Shown here in pieces: positions 45,586-56,153 of a stretch of DNA of 64,000 bases. Under the pieces are notes generated by a model, which saw only the letters and a list, made by a program, of their open reading frames with translations, had not been told where the DNA came from and did not search any database. Positions within the stretch are counted from its first letter, which is position 1. The number at the start of each line of letters is the position of its first letter. Source of the stretch: Panagrolaimus kolymaensis (Eukaryota > Nematoda > Chromadorea > Rhabditida > Panagrolaimidae); assembly GCA_028622995.1 (NCBI GenBank), contig JAJQJQ010000013.1, positions 3,596,001 through 3,660,000 of the forward strand, given 5' to 3'. A program made the position numbers and the translations under genes.

Positions 45586-47853
45586 TTAAGCATATAAGCC
45601 AAAGTAAATAAAAACTTCATTTCGAAAAACCACTCCATAAAGGAATGGATTATTGATAGCATGTCGACCGAAAGAAACCCATTGTTGAATAGGCTTTGAT
45701 GGATCACGATTGACACCTTCAACGGATAGATCGAAGCGGAGCTGAAAAAAAGAAAATAGGATAAATCGAAAGTTTGTTTTTCGAAAATTAAGTAATTAAA
45801 AAAAAGTAAAAATTATACTAATATTTTAATAGAGAAAAGAAAAAAATACCATAAAACTTTTTCTTTTGTGAACTTTCCAAATTTAAAAACTTTTTTGAAC
45901 TCCACAAATATTTTTGGAACAGTTTTCAGGGATTAAAAAAAATTACAAAAAACTTACAGCTTGATAAAATTTGTTGAGAACATATTTATCTTTTCCAATA
46001 TGTGTGGCATTGAAGGGAGAATAAATGGCAAGAGTTTGATTTAAAATATCTTTAAAATAAGGAGCAACATCGATGGTGGTTTGTTGACGAATTAAAGGGA
46101 CTTCAATGGTTTTTTCGGTAATATTTGAGGCTTTAAGGGATTTTAATCCCTTTAAAATTTTATCAGGATTTACAACAGGAATGGAATTACCCTAAAAATG
46201 GATAATGTATTTAATCAAAAAAGAAAAAGCAAGATTCTGGATTTTCTAACCTTATAATTCTCAACAATAAACATTTCAAAATCTTTATTTTGGAAAGAAA
46301 TGGCATGAAGGTGATAATTTCCAAAATCAGCACTCTTTGAATTTATTCCAACTATTGTGACCTGAAATGGAATAGAAAAAAGTTAATGAAAAATGTCTTT
46401 TAAATGCAGAAAGTTAAAGAAAAAACTTTATTTTTTAATAAATCTAAACCTTACCATTTTATCTTCTTTGATTCCATGAAACATCTTTAATTTTTCATAA
46501 ACATGTGGAGCACGAGCAAATTTAAAAACTAAACCAAATTTAATAAAAGTGAATCCAACGACAGTATTTTCAGGGGTTGTAAAATGATCAGGTGAAAAAA
46601 ATTTTGTTGCTTTATCATTGTTGTTGAGTCGCTTTCGAAACATATCATTAAAATAATGAGAATATGATCGATCGGAAGCAGGATAAACTGAGACATTATC
46701 AAAAGTAGATTTTTCTATCATGAAATCACCTTCATTCTATAAAAAAAATAAAGACATTTTTATCAAAAAGTTGGGGTGTTGCAAAGAAGAAGAAAAAGAA
46801 AAATGGACTTTAAATCCCAAATTTAACCAAAGTGAAAATCACCAACAAAATGTCCAAAAACAAATAAAAGCGTTTAATTTTTTGAATTTGAGATTTTTAT
46901 AAAAAAAGATTTTTCATAAAAACAGGGATTTCTACCCTTCGATTTTCTGTCGATGAAAAAAATAATCTTAAAAATAAACACTCAAAACTCACATTACTTT
47001 AATCTCAAAATTTAGAAACAAATCTTTTTTTAGTTTCCCTTCAAAATTCTCTTATCTAACTTTTTATTTTTCTCTTATTTTTGTTAGAGCTTTTAAAAAT
47101 AAAAAAAGAAAACATACACCGGTAACAAAATTACTGAGAATAAAGCCGTCATTCTTTTTGAATAATACATTTTTGAGGGCATTAAAATAGAAGTAAGTAT
47201 CAGAAATAGGGGAATCTAAAAAAAGCGAAGGGTTAACAAAAATTTTATGTACTATGTAAAACTTTTTAAATTTTTAATTACTTACTTCCAAAATATGCAT
47301 TGATCGCTGCTTTTTCTTTTGGGCCACCCACATTTCCAATGAAACTCAAAATATAATCCATTCCAAAAGGAGAAATAACAAAAGATGTTTGATTGGAAGA
47401 AAAATAATTTAAATTTCCATGAACTTTGATTTGCTTTTGATGAAATGGCTTTGTGGTGGATGTTGATGGAAGTGCAGTGGTGGGAGTTGTAGAAATAGAA
47501 GAGGGAAGTTTCGAGGTGGTTGGATCAATGAATTTTCCTGAAGAAGAAGAAGTATTGCTGATAATTTCGCCGTCATCTGTGGAAGAAGTAAAATAAGTAC
47601 CACCAACACCAAAAACAAGGGCAAAAACAATAGCTGTGATGATGAGGCAACAACAGCAAGGTAATAAAACCCATTTTCGACAAATTCCTGCACCAGACCT
47701 ATGTGGTTCAGCAGTTTCTTTGAGGAAGACGATTTTCACTTCTGGTTCTATAAGCGAATCGGTTGCTAAGGCTTGGGCAGCTTCCGATGTTCCATTTTCT
47801 CTGCTGCTGGGATTTGGATAATACGCTTTAGCGTGAAAGTTTTTCTTTAACAT
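45586..47853 (-). CDS. Membrane-anchored serpin-like protein C
   Basis: Six exons, 47853..47286, 47215..47118, 46736..46455, 46361..46251, 46191..45958 and 45741..45586, encode 482 residues with the intron phases of copy A. Order: cytoplasmic start (FHAKAYYPNPSSRENG), membrane segment (WVLLPCCCCLIITAIVFALV), Ser/Thr/Pro stalk, then the serpin-like domain (GNLNYFSSNQTSFVISPFGM, DYILSFIGNVGGPKEKAAIN; DNVSVYPASDRSYSHYFNDM; VVGFTFIKFGLVFKF; NNPFLYGVVFRNEVFIYFGL). The Cys cluster at the membrane face could be palmitoylated. The hinge reads SVEGVNR, not inhibitory. The serpin domain would face the outside (type II topology, positive charges before the anchor). An ectodomain role at the cell surface is inferred. 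Confidence 0.7.
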
Positions 47854-49362
47854 TTTTGGAGAAAGAAAAAACTGAAAAAAAAAAGTAATTAGTTTTCAAC
47901 CTTTTAAAATTGCCTAAAAAATAAAACGCGCATAAAAAAGCTACCAAGAAAAAACGAAAGAAAAATACAATTGCCTATCGAAGGGTTTATAAACTTTTAC
48001 AAAAGTCTTCTATGTATGAATCATTTTTTGTACGAAAAAATCTTTTAAAGGCCGGCACCTTCACTTTTTTTTGGTTCTTAAAAAGCTCGATGATTCACGC
48101 ATTAGTTAGAAAAGCCAAAAACAAAAAAGCGAAAAAAGCAAAAAAAGAAAACATCCATTTGCGTCACTGAAAATATCGCGATCAACAAATTTCATTTTTT
48201 GGTTTGGGCAAAATAAAACTTAAAAAAAGGGAAAAGGCCAGAAAATATCTTATCTTTTTTTGCACATTTTCTAATATGTAGATAAACCCAAAAAAAACTT
48301 GCGCAAAAAAGCTTTCAATTCAAGTAATTTTTAGAAATTTCCGAAACAAAAAAAGAAAAAATGTGATCAAACAAGTAGGTCATAAAAGCGAGATATTTGT
48401 TGCGTAAAAATAAATTATAAAATCCGCCTCAAAAAGTTCAAATTTTTTTTACAAACTCTGCAAAATTTTTTTTAATAATTTACGAATCACCATCTCCCAA
48501 AAAAGCATCCATTTTTATAAAGACAGACAAAAAAGAAGATCGTAAACGACGAACACGCAATGAATGTTTTATTGCTTTCATTTGTACAAAAACGAATTCT
48601 TTTTTGGTTCTTTCAAAAAGCTGCCGATGTTTTTTTTTCAACGCAAGCCAAACTTTTTTCTTTCTTTCATTTTTCCAAAAATATCGACCAAACAAAAAAT
48701 TTTTTGTAAAAAAGATCAGCGAAGATGAAAAAAAAGAAAGATGTTATTGGCAGACAATTTTTTTTTTTTGAAAAATACAACACCAAGCGTTAAAGATGTT
48801 GTTGTTGTTGTCGGCAGATGGATAGAAAGATACGTACGTACATTGCAAAAAGAAAAAATGGAAATATACCGAATTTAGCATTTTCAAAGTTTTTTTTTTG
48901 GTTAAAGATCAAAGGAATTTAGAAAGAGAAAAAATAATTTACATCTTTTTTTGACTTGCATACTTTTGTTTTATTAATGAAAAAGTTACTTTTGCGAAGA
49001 AAATCAAAGAAAAAATGCAAATGAGAATCGCTGGCTTATGGCTTATAATTTTTCTTGTCCATCTTTGACTGGACTTCTGAAAAATGAAAAATAGATCGGC
49101 ATTTTTTTGCTCATTCTATTTCAAAAATACATTTTTCTATCATAAAACTTTTTGTTTATTCATTTTCCTTTTAAATGGACCACTTATAGTTTAAAATGTG
49201 AGATAAATTAACGTCAAAATGAATTATTTTTTATTTTTGCTTTATTTCGATTCAAAAATAAACTTTCTTGTTTATTGGAAAACCAAAAAAATATGTACGC
49301 ACAATATTTAAAAATAAAGTTTTTTAGTTTTACATTCATATTTTTACAATAACATTCCGTTC
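47854..49362 (-). other. Intergenic; promoter block shared with serpin-like B
   Basis: About 1.5 kb without a gene. The first 1 kb repeats the order of blocks seen at 42863..43900. The rest is AT-rich. The plus and minus frames near 48480..48700 fall in the duplicated block and are not conserved as proteins. Confidence 0.5.
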
Positions 49363-51154
49363 TTAATAATCATCTTCATCACTTTCATCACTTGTATCGA
49401 AATTAGAAACATTGGTGATAGTGAATAACAATTTTCTCCTTTGATGATTCAACGAGTTTAACTTTTCCTTCATTTTTATTTCAAATAAAGCCAAAAGTTC
49501 TTCATCAACTGTCCCAATAAATGTTATAATTACTGAAGCTTCAGGTGCAAGCGTTTGCTTAAATTCAAAAATGGTAAACAATTTTTTAAGTTTAAAAATA
49601 ATCACTTACCTTAATGAAAGTATAAAATACTTCAGCATTCATTGATCCGTTAAGGATTTGAACTTCAAGCAGCTTAAGTTTAAATTTTATTGAAACTATT
49701 TGCTGATAATTAGCTCCATCATGGACTTTAGCACTACAAAAGCATTAGGTTTATGTATTATTAAATGAAAAGTTTTTTAATAAATTGATACCTACCGAAA
49801 ATTTTCAACGTTGGGAATATGTAATAGTAATGCCTCAAGGGAAATAAGGCTTTCATCATCATCCAAGACATCGGCATTGTATGAATCCCATTCCTTAACA
49901 AAACCAAATTTTGTGAGAATCTTCAACTCATTCGCTGAGAGAACAATTTTTCCCAAAACAATTTTTTTAGCATCACAACGATAAACATGTTTTAGCATTT
50001 CTTTGTCATCATAAATCATTAAATTAGTTATCCAAAGTTTGCCAACATCAGAAGTTTTTATACCATAATAAACATGATCGCTTTCAATCATGTAAAAGCT
50101 GCCGTGTTTTATATCAACATCGCTAACTACGCAAAATCGAAATTTACTGTAAAAATATTTGCATGTTCGATGTAGTTTTTTTCATTATACGACCATTTGT
50201 ATTTTCAAGAATAAATCGCATGAAAGTTTGACGAAATGGAAATTGTTGTTGTTGCTGCATGTTTTGATTATTCCAGGTAATGTTTTGCTTGAAACCATCT
50301 AAAATAATTTGAATTATTTTTATACAGAAAAAAAGTACTAAGGTTCCTACAATTTAACTTCCAGCACAAGTAACATCTTTCAAAAAATTTCGGAATTCTT
50401 TCACGAAATTTATCCACTCTTTCGTTGAAAGCTTTTTCGAATATCCTAGTTGCGTTATAACTTGAAAATGTAAGACGAATAGTAGCATTTCGAAAAGCAT
50501 TCTTCTGAAAATTTGTATGAAACGATGCATATTTTGTGTTTAAAAAAACTTTACTTTTATAAATTTATAACACGAATTGACATCCAAAGAACCAGTCATT
50601 CCACTAACTTTAAAATATCGAAACTTATGTTTTCTTGGAATTGTGAGCAATGTGGTCATGGAATGTGGAGAAACTTGACAACTTTCTATTCTGAAAAAAA
50701 AGAAGATACAAATATCTTATGTATTGCCTCATAAACAAACTAGCTGCATACTCAATGTTTTGCGCCGAAGGGAGAAACGCTTCAGTACCATTTTCTTTTA
50801 AAACAGAATTGCATTCAAAACGTTCGACTTTTCCAGATTTTGTTAACATTTTGAATTTTTCATACGATATCTTGATTACTATAGAAATACAAACTGCGTC
50901 ACATCGAACAACTTTATTGAAAAGTTGAAGATGGCTTAAGTTATGACATCGCAACCATAATTTATTTGTAACCCATATGTTTTGAATATTTCCTGATTTA
51001 AATTCTTTATAGCGACCGGAGCCGCCCGGTAATAAACCAAAATGGGTGAACTCACTCGCAATATATCCTTTATATCTTTCTTTTCTGGTCTTTCGCGTAA
51101 AACAATTAATCTCAAGATCATTTAAATAAGGATGGGTTTTGTTATGACAGCGAA
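49363..51154 (-). CDS. F-box-like family protein with two joined units
   Basis: Exons (from the 5' side) about 51154..50752, 50690..50555, 50504..50351, 50298..49796, 49733..49610 and 49557..49363 join in phase. Unit 1 has HFGLLPGGSGRYKEFKSGN, VVRCDAVCISIVIKISYEKF and ATIRLTFSSYNATRIFEKAF; its F-box start is missing. An in-phase splice then leads to unit 2: FPFRQTFMRFILENTNGRIM, HRTCKYFYSKFRFCVV, HVYRCDAKKIVLGKIVLSAN, and a C-terminus with PEASVIITFIGTVDEELLAL, ending DTSDESDEDDY. Between RIM and HRTCKY one extra A in a run of seven (50176..50182) breaks the frame. The units match the protein at 33289..34379. Either two genes were fused by splicing, or two damaged tandem genes only look joined. 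The start is not found. Confidence 0.5.
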
Positions 51155-51590
51155 CTATTGTCGTACATCACATGGCACGAAGAATGATCGAAAATACCTT
51201 TAAGATATTTTTCCTGTCACACTTAAGAAAAATAGTTGGCTTGTTTTTCAGTAAAAATGAGCAAAAAGACAATAATTGTGAGATACCTCAGAAGACAATA
51301 TTCTCACTATTTAAAAGCCATTTTTTAAATATGTCACTTCTCTGTGTAATGTAAATAAATATCGAAGTGTCGTAGTTAATTTTTTATGTCATGTTTTTTG
51401 AATTTACTAATAAAATAAGTAAAAAAATTTTAGAGCCGCTTTAATAATTTTTCACTTTATTCTCTCACCATTTTGAATTTATTCAGGGGCTTACAACAAA
51501 TTAAAAGTCTTTATTTAATTGTTTCTACGAAATAAAATAAGCAGTAAAGCTATTTTTATATTAGACAATAAATAATTAATGGAATTTCCT
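51155..51590 (+). other. Intergenic
   Basis: About 430 bases. A plus-strand frame at 51172..51354 starts with a proper ATG (MARRMIENTFKIFFLSHLRK) but has no recognisable features, splice partners or paralogue, so I do not call it. Confidence 0.35.
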
Positions 51591-53776
51591 TTAAGAATTA
51601 CGCTTAAAATATGTAAGAAGTGATGTTTGTGTTTTCACGCCTGAAGATAATTTTTGCTTTTTTGGAGCTGGGGGTGAGCATGAATTGTTTGATGGTCCAG
51701 CTAAACTTGAATTGCCACTTTGAGTGTGCATTGATAATGAGTTCAAAGCAGAAGTATTTAATGAATCTGTTGATACATCAGGGAAGCCTTCAATACTTGT
51801 GATTGGGTTTGAATCGGTCTCAGAGGTAGAAGAAGGAATCAAAACCTGGCTGGAACTTGATGATTGAGAATTTTTTGGTGCATTTGAAGGCAAATTAATT
51901 TTACGTTTTTTTCGTTTGATAAAAGACTCATTTTTTACCCATTCAAATTCTGCTTTGAAACCAAGATTTTTAAGTTCCTTTGTTGCATTATAAAATAGAA
52001 CTAAAGCTGGAATACGTAATACTTTTTCATTTCCATCCATAATTACAGCAAAATGTGTAGTTAAGTTACTAATATTTTGTTTAATACCATCGACAAATTT
52101 TTGACCTAAAAGAATGGTCAAAACCAGGATCACTTAAAAAAAACTTGCTTCCATCATTTTTTAAAATTTTGTTTAACGCTTCTTGTTTTTTGTTTACTAA
52201 AAAAGTTGCAGAAAGAACACCTTGGTCAAATAAACGACCGAGTTTTGATGTGTCACCATAAAATTTTACATGAATAAAATGTCCATCATCCGTTAATAAA
52301 TCGCAATTTTCGTATTTATTTAAATTTCTTAGTTTAGTCCCGACTCCAGTTGTTTTACAATCAAGTAATAAATAATCCTTTGTATTTGCAACATATTTAT
52401 TATATTCAAATTCTCTCCTTGTCAATAAAAAGTTTCCATTTTTGGTTATTTCTTTCAAATTAAAGGGAGGCATTTTTGATTGTTGACTGTTAACAGTTTT
52501 TTCTTTCAAATTATCTTTTAACTTTTGAAGAAAGTCGGGTTGCACCTTATACCAAACACCATCGCTGTGTACATACTGACAACCTAAATATGCAAAATTA
52601 TATTCGTAAAATACATTTAAAGTAATTTTTACCTTGGTATATGGTTTCAAATGATAAACATCTTTTTACACTCCATGACAATGGCTTTTTATTTGTTGCA
52701 AAAGCTTTAACCTTATGCTTTTCTAATTGTTTAATAATTTCAAAATAGTTATTGCTGGCATAAAGATTTCTTTCACGTTGGGTTAGCATTTTCAAATAAT
52801 CTTCAATATCTAATTTTTCGAAAAAGTCTTTTTTCTTTTCACCACATTTCATAAATTTTATTTTTTCATAATTGTAAACATTTTTTGTCCAAGGAATAGT
52901 CAAAGCTAAAGGTTCTTGCTCGAGATCATCGTTTTTGACGAATTCGTTGATGGCGTTCATTAATTTTTGTTCCAAAGTTTCTAAAGTGTATTGGTTGTAC
53001 ACTTGTTGAAAATTTGTTAAAAACAATTTTTGATTTTCTTTAAATTTTTCATAAAATCTTTTGCATTCTCCTGGAAGTTCTTCAAAGCTTTTTTTAACTT
53101 TGAATCGTACTTTTAACATGTCACATCCACTAATTCGTTCCCCAGCATTGACTTCATTAGCTTTAGCTCTACCGGTTAATCCTTAAAAAAACGTTTAAAA
53201 AGCTCATTGTTGAATTTTTTTAATATCTAACTTACTTTTAACGACATCCATTTCACCAACACGCAATTCATCCTTGGTACCGCCGGAAGGATTATGACCA
53301 CTAAAAGAACGAAGCTTGGATATCATGGTTATTGTATTAATATTAGTAATGTGGTCAGGATCAATAGTGTTTGTTACCACCAAAAATCCAAAGTTGCGCT
53401 CCATATAATCCAAGTTTAGCTGTTGGTATCCGCTTCCATGACAAATAACCATCCATCTATGCTTTTTTGATAGTGGATGTACACAGCTGTTATTATCAGT
53501 TTCAAGAATTTTTTCAGCATCTGTTTGGTCGACATCGAATTTGACAAAAAACAAGCAGTAGGACCGCGATTCCTTAAGACTTTCATCATCAATATCGTAA
53601 ATATCAGCCCAAGTAGGCACGTCACATGGAATATTTCCAAATTTTATCAAAAAATTATCATTATCTTTGAATGGTGGGATTTTTTTAGGTTTTTTCATTA
53701 CCTCATCAGGTATTTTGTCTTCTTTCAATAAATATAAAGAAATTTCTTGATGTTTTTTATTTTTATTGCTGCTCAT
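51591..53776 (-). CDS. TIGR04141/DUF6119-like protein with nuclear tail
   Basis: Exons 53776..53236, 53181..52633 and 52583..51591 join in phase, about 695 residues. From memory the blocks follow the bacterial 'sporadically distributed' TIGR04141 (DUF6119) family in order: SLYLLKED (residue 12 on); RNFGFLVVTNTIDPDHI (126-142); LTGR...GERISGCDML (182-203); VWYKVQPDFLQ; KYENCDLLTDDGHFIHVKFY then LGRLFDQGVLSATFL; HFAVIM, and FYNATKELKNLGFKAEFEWV near 590. The tail adds about 100 Ser-rich residues, two basic nuclear-type signals (IKRKKRKI, PPAPKKQKL) and a final QTSLLTYFKRNS, a PIP-box pattern (Q-x2-L-x2-Y-F). The family's function is unknown; a nuclear, PCNA-linked role is inference. One extra base in an A run (52098..52102) shifts the frame after HSFRSK; with one A fewer both halves join. 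Confidence 0.65.
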
Positions 53777-54443
53777 AATTTCCTGAAATATTTTTTATAT
53801 TGAAAATGACATAAACATGATCATAAAAGAAACTATAAATTAACTTGATTGGATGCTCACGAAAGTTAACATTCGCGCAAAATTCTTACACTATCATCGT
53901 CATTTTTAACTTTTGAAATAAACAAAAGCAAATCAATAGAAGCTTTTCGAGAACGTGTGTCAAAAAAATATTATCAAATTGTCAACTTTATTTTTTAAGT
54001 AAGTAAGAAAAATACTGGAATTTTAGATTAATTTATTTGGGTTTTGGAACATTTTTTAAATATTTTAAAACATAATATAATTTTAGAAATAAGTTTTTTA
54101 TATCGATAAGAAGCATTAAAAAAATCTTTTATTTTGTTGACAAATTAAGCTTTTTCGTCTTTTTTGTAGAAGAAATGGAGTGGAACGCACTTTTTTGAAT
54201 CATAGCCATCTATCTATTTGCTGGTTGTGCTAATAATCCATTTTTTAAAGATCTTATCATTTTTAATCGATTGATGTGAAATAAACAAATGTCCTTGCTT
54301 TTTTCTAAAGTTTTATTCGAACAATTTTTTTGTTTGTTTGTTTTACCATTTTCCGTGTATATAAAAAAATGGTGTTGCGTCTTTACAAAAAATTATTGAA
54401 AAGATTTTTATTTTCAAAAAATTAAGCAAACATAAATTAATTT
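53777..54443 (-). other. Intergenic
   Basis: About 670 bases between two minus-strand genes, AT-rich. It should hold the promoter of the DUF6119-like gene. No mobile-element ends or GC change that would mark a transferred segment were seen. Confidence 0.4.
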
Positions 54444-56153
54444 TTAACTTTCATCAAAAATGGATTTTATTTGTAATGAAGAAAAAGTTAGCAATTCACA
54501 AATATGTTCTTTTACACCCAACATAACATAATTTTCATGGCCACTTTGAGTTTGACACAACCATGCATAATTATATAAATCGATTTTTTTACATTCTCGA
54601 CAATAATAACAATTTGCTTTGTGAAAATCATATGCATAACATAATTGATAATTTCCATTAATTGGAAAAATAATTAATAATTTTTCGCCATTTTCTGCGT
54701 TTTTAATAATAAAATTTTCTTGTTTTATTATATCATTTTTGATGGAAGAATTGATGGGATTTTTTCTTGGTGTTAAACTTTTACTCGAGCATGGCCTTGA
54801 TTCATCTGGGCATTGGGCCACCGAAATTTGTTCCTCTGGAATATGAATGATTGGTGTGCATCGATGTTTTTCTGAACCCAAAAGAATGTAAGCTGGAGCA
54901 TCGATGCGTTCCATCAATCGTGCTGAAACCACACATTTAAAATTTTTTTCACAAGAAAAACAATAAAAACATTTGGTTTTATCATTCCAAAAATATTCAT
55001 AACATAAATTTTTATCTTGAAAACAAAAAAGTGTGAGTTTTTGAGGTGTATTTGAGCCAAATGCAAATTCATTTGAAATTTCATAATTGGGGGAATATAC
55101 AACTTTTTGATCAACATATGTGTTGTCGTCGTCGTCACAGTTATCATGGCTATCTTGAGTTAAATTAAATTGAATTTCATCAGACATTTGAATTTCAGAA
55201 TTCTCAAAATAATTATTATCGTTTACTACTTCTTGAGTTTGATCCAAAAATTCCATTTCTTCATCGATAGTCTCTTCAACGGGAATATTGTTGCTGTAAT
55301 CAATATTCGAGGTTTTTAAAGGTTCACAAATATGTCTATTTTCACCCAAATCCAAATATTCTTTTCCATCCGTCGAATCATAACAAAATGTCGCTTTAGT
55401 CCAATGAGTTTTTAGTAAACATTTGGAACAAAAATATCCATTTTCCGAAGGTGAAAAATAATATTCATAATGTAATTCGGGCGAAATATAAACTAATAAT
55501 CTTTTAGTTTTTAATCCATTTCTATTGCAATTTATTAATTTATAGCTTATTGAATTATTTACTGTTATTATTTGTGATGGATTTGGAGGAGCTGGAATTT
55601 GAGCCATTGAGGAGGATGGAGAACTAAATCCCGAGCTAATTCCATTTGTTCCAAAACCATTTTGAGCCGGTGAGGTATTGGAATTATTTTTTTTAGTTTT
55701 CCTTATTTTTGGTGAAATTTGATGATTGGATTGTTTTTGAGGAGGAATAAATCCAGAACTGATTCCATTTGTGCCGTTGTTGCTGCTGCTTCCTCCATTT
55801 TGGCCAAATAATGGAGAACGAGAAATAAGAGTATTAACAGCTTTATATCCCTCAAATGGATTATATAAAATTAAATTACAAATATGCATATTTTTATCCA
55901 ATTGTAAATTATATCCAGCTATATCAGGAGATTGGACTAATTTGGCACTAACATTTTTCCATTTTCTTGCACATTCAGAACATAAATATTCATTGTCTTT
56001 GGATTTTCGATAAAGATATCCAAATTTTCTTTCATTATTTAAAAATAAAAATATTTTTGAATTATTTTGTTTTCCATTTATTTTGTTTTTGGTAACCTCA
56101 AAATTTCGATGATGGATAATATTTTTCGAAGTCTCAGATGATACAACATTCAT
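54444..56153 (-). CDS. Protein with four C-x2-C...H-x-C repeats
   Basis: One exon from ATG 56153 (MNVVSSETSKNIIHHRN) encodes 569 residues. Four repeats like those at 16829..19295 are centred near residues 45-105 (YLCSECARKW, KNMHICN), 220-280 (YFCSKCLLKT, ENRHICEP), 370-430 (FYCFSCEKNF, SEKHRCTP) and 490-555 (YYCRECKKID, KEHICELL). Linkers are Gly/Asn/Ser-rich (GTNGISSGFIPP, repeated as GTNGISSGFSSP) or acidic (DDDDNTYVDQ). Each repeat probably binds one zinc. A nucleic-acid or protein-binding role is inferred. The frame is open upstream of the ATG and continuous with the last exon of the damaged receptor at 56151..57085, so a 102-base longer, receptor-fused reading also exists. Confidence 0.7.
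   Translation of the reverse strand: MNVVSSETSKNIIHHRNFEVTKNKINGKQNNSKIFLFLNNERKFGYLYRKSKDNEYLCSECARKWKNVSAKLVQSPDIAGYNLQLDKNMHICNLILYNPFEGYKAVNTLISRSPLFGQNGGSSSNNGTNGISSGFIPPQKQSNHQISPKIRKTKKNNSNTSPAQNGFGTNGISSGFSSPSSSMAQIPAPPNPSQIITVNNSISYKLINCNRNGLKTKRLLVYISPELHYEYYFSPSENGYFCSKCLLKTHWTKATFCYDSTDGKEYLDLGENRHICEPLKTSNIDYSNNIPVEETIDEEMEFLDQTQEVVNDNNYFENSEIQMSDEIQFNLTQDSHDNCDDDDNTYVDQKVVYSPNYEISNEFAFGSNTPQKLTLFCFQDKNLCYEYFWNDKTKCFYCFSCEKNFKCVVSARLMERIDAPAYILLGSEKHRCTPIIHIPEEQISVAQCPDESRPCSSKSLTPRKNPINSSIKNDIIKQENFIIKNAENGEKLLIIFPINGNYQLCYAYDFHKANCYYCRECKKIDLYNYAWLCQTQSGHENYVMLGVKEHICELLTFSSLQIKSIFDES

Noticed and set aside
51172..51354. Plus-strand ORF starting MARRMIENTF
   Set aside because: No splice partners, paralogue, signal or domain; it lies in spacer DNA.
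52098..52102. Programmed frameshift in the DUF6119-like gene
   Set aside because: A simple one-base homopolymer difference explains it, and the same kind of shift is seen in unrelated genes in this window.
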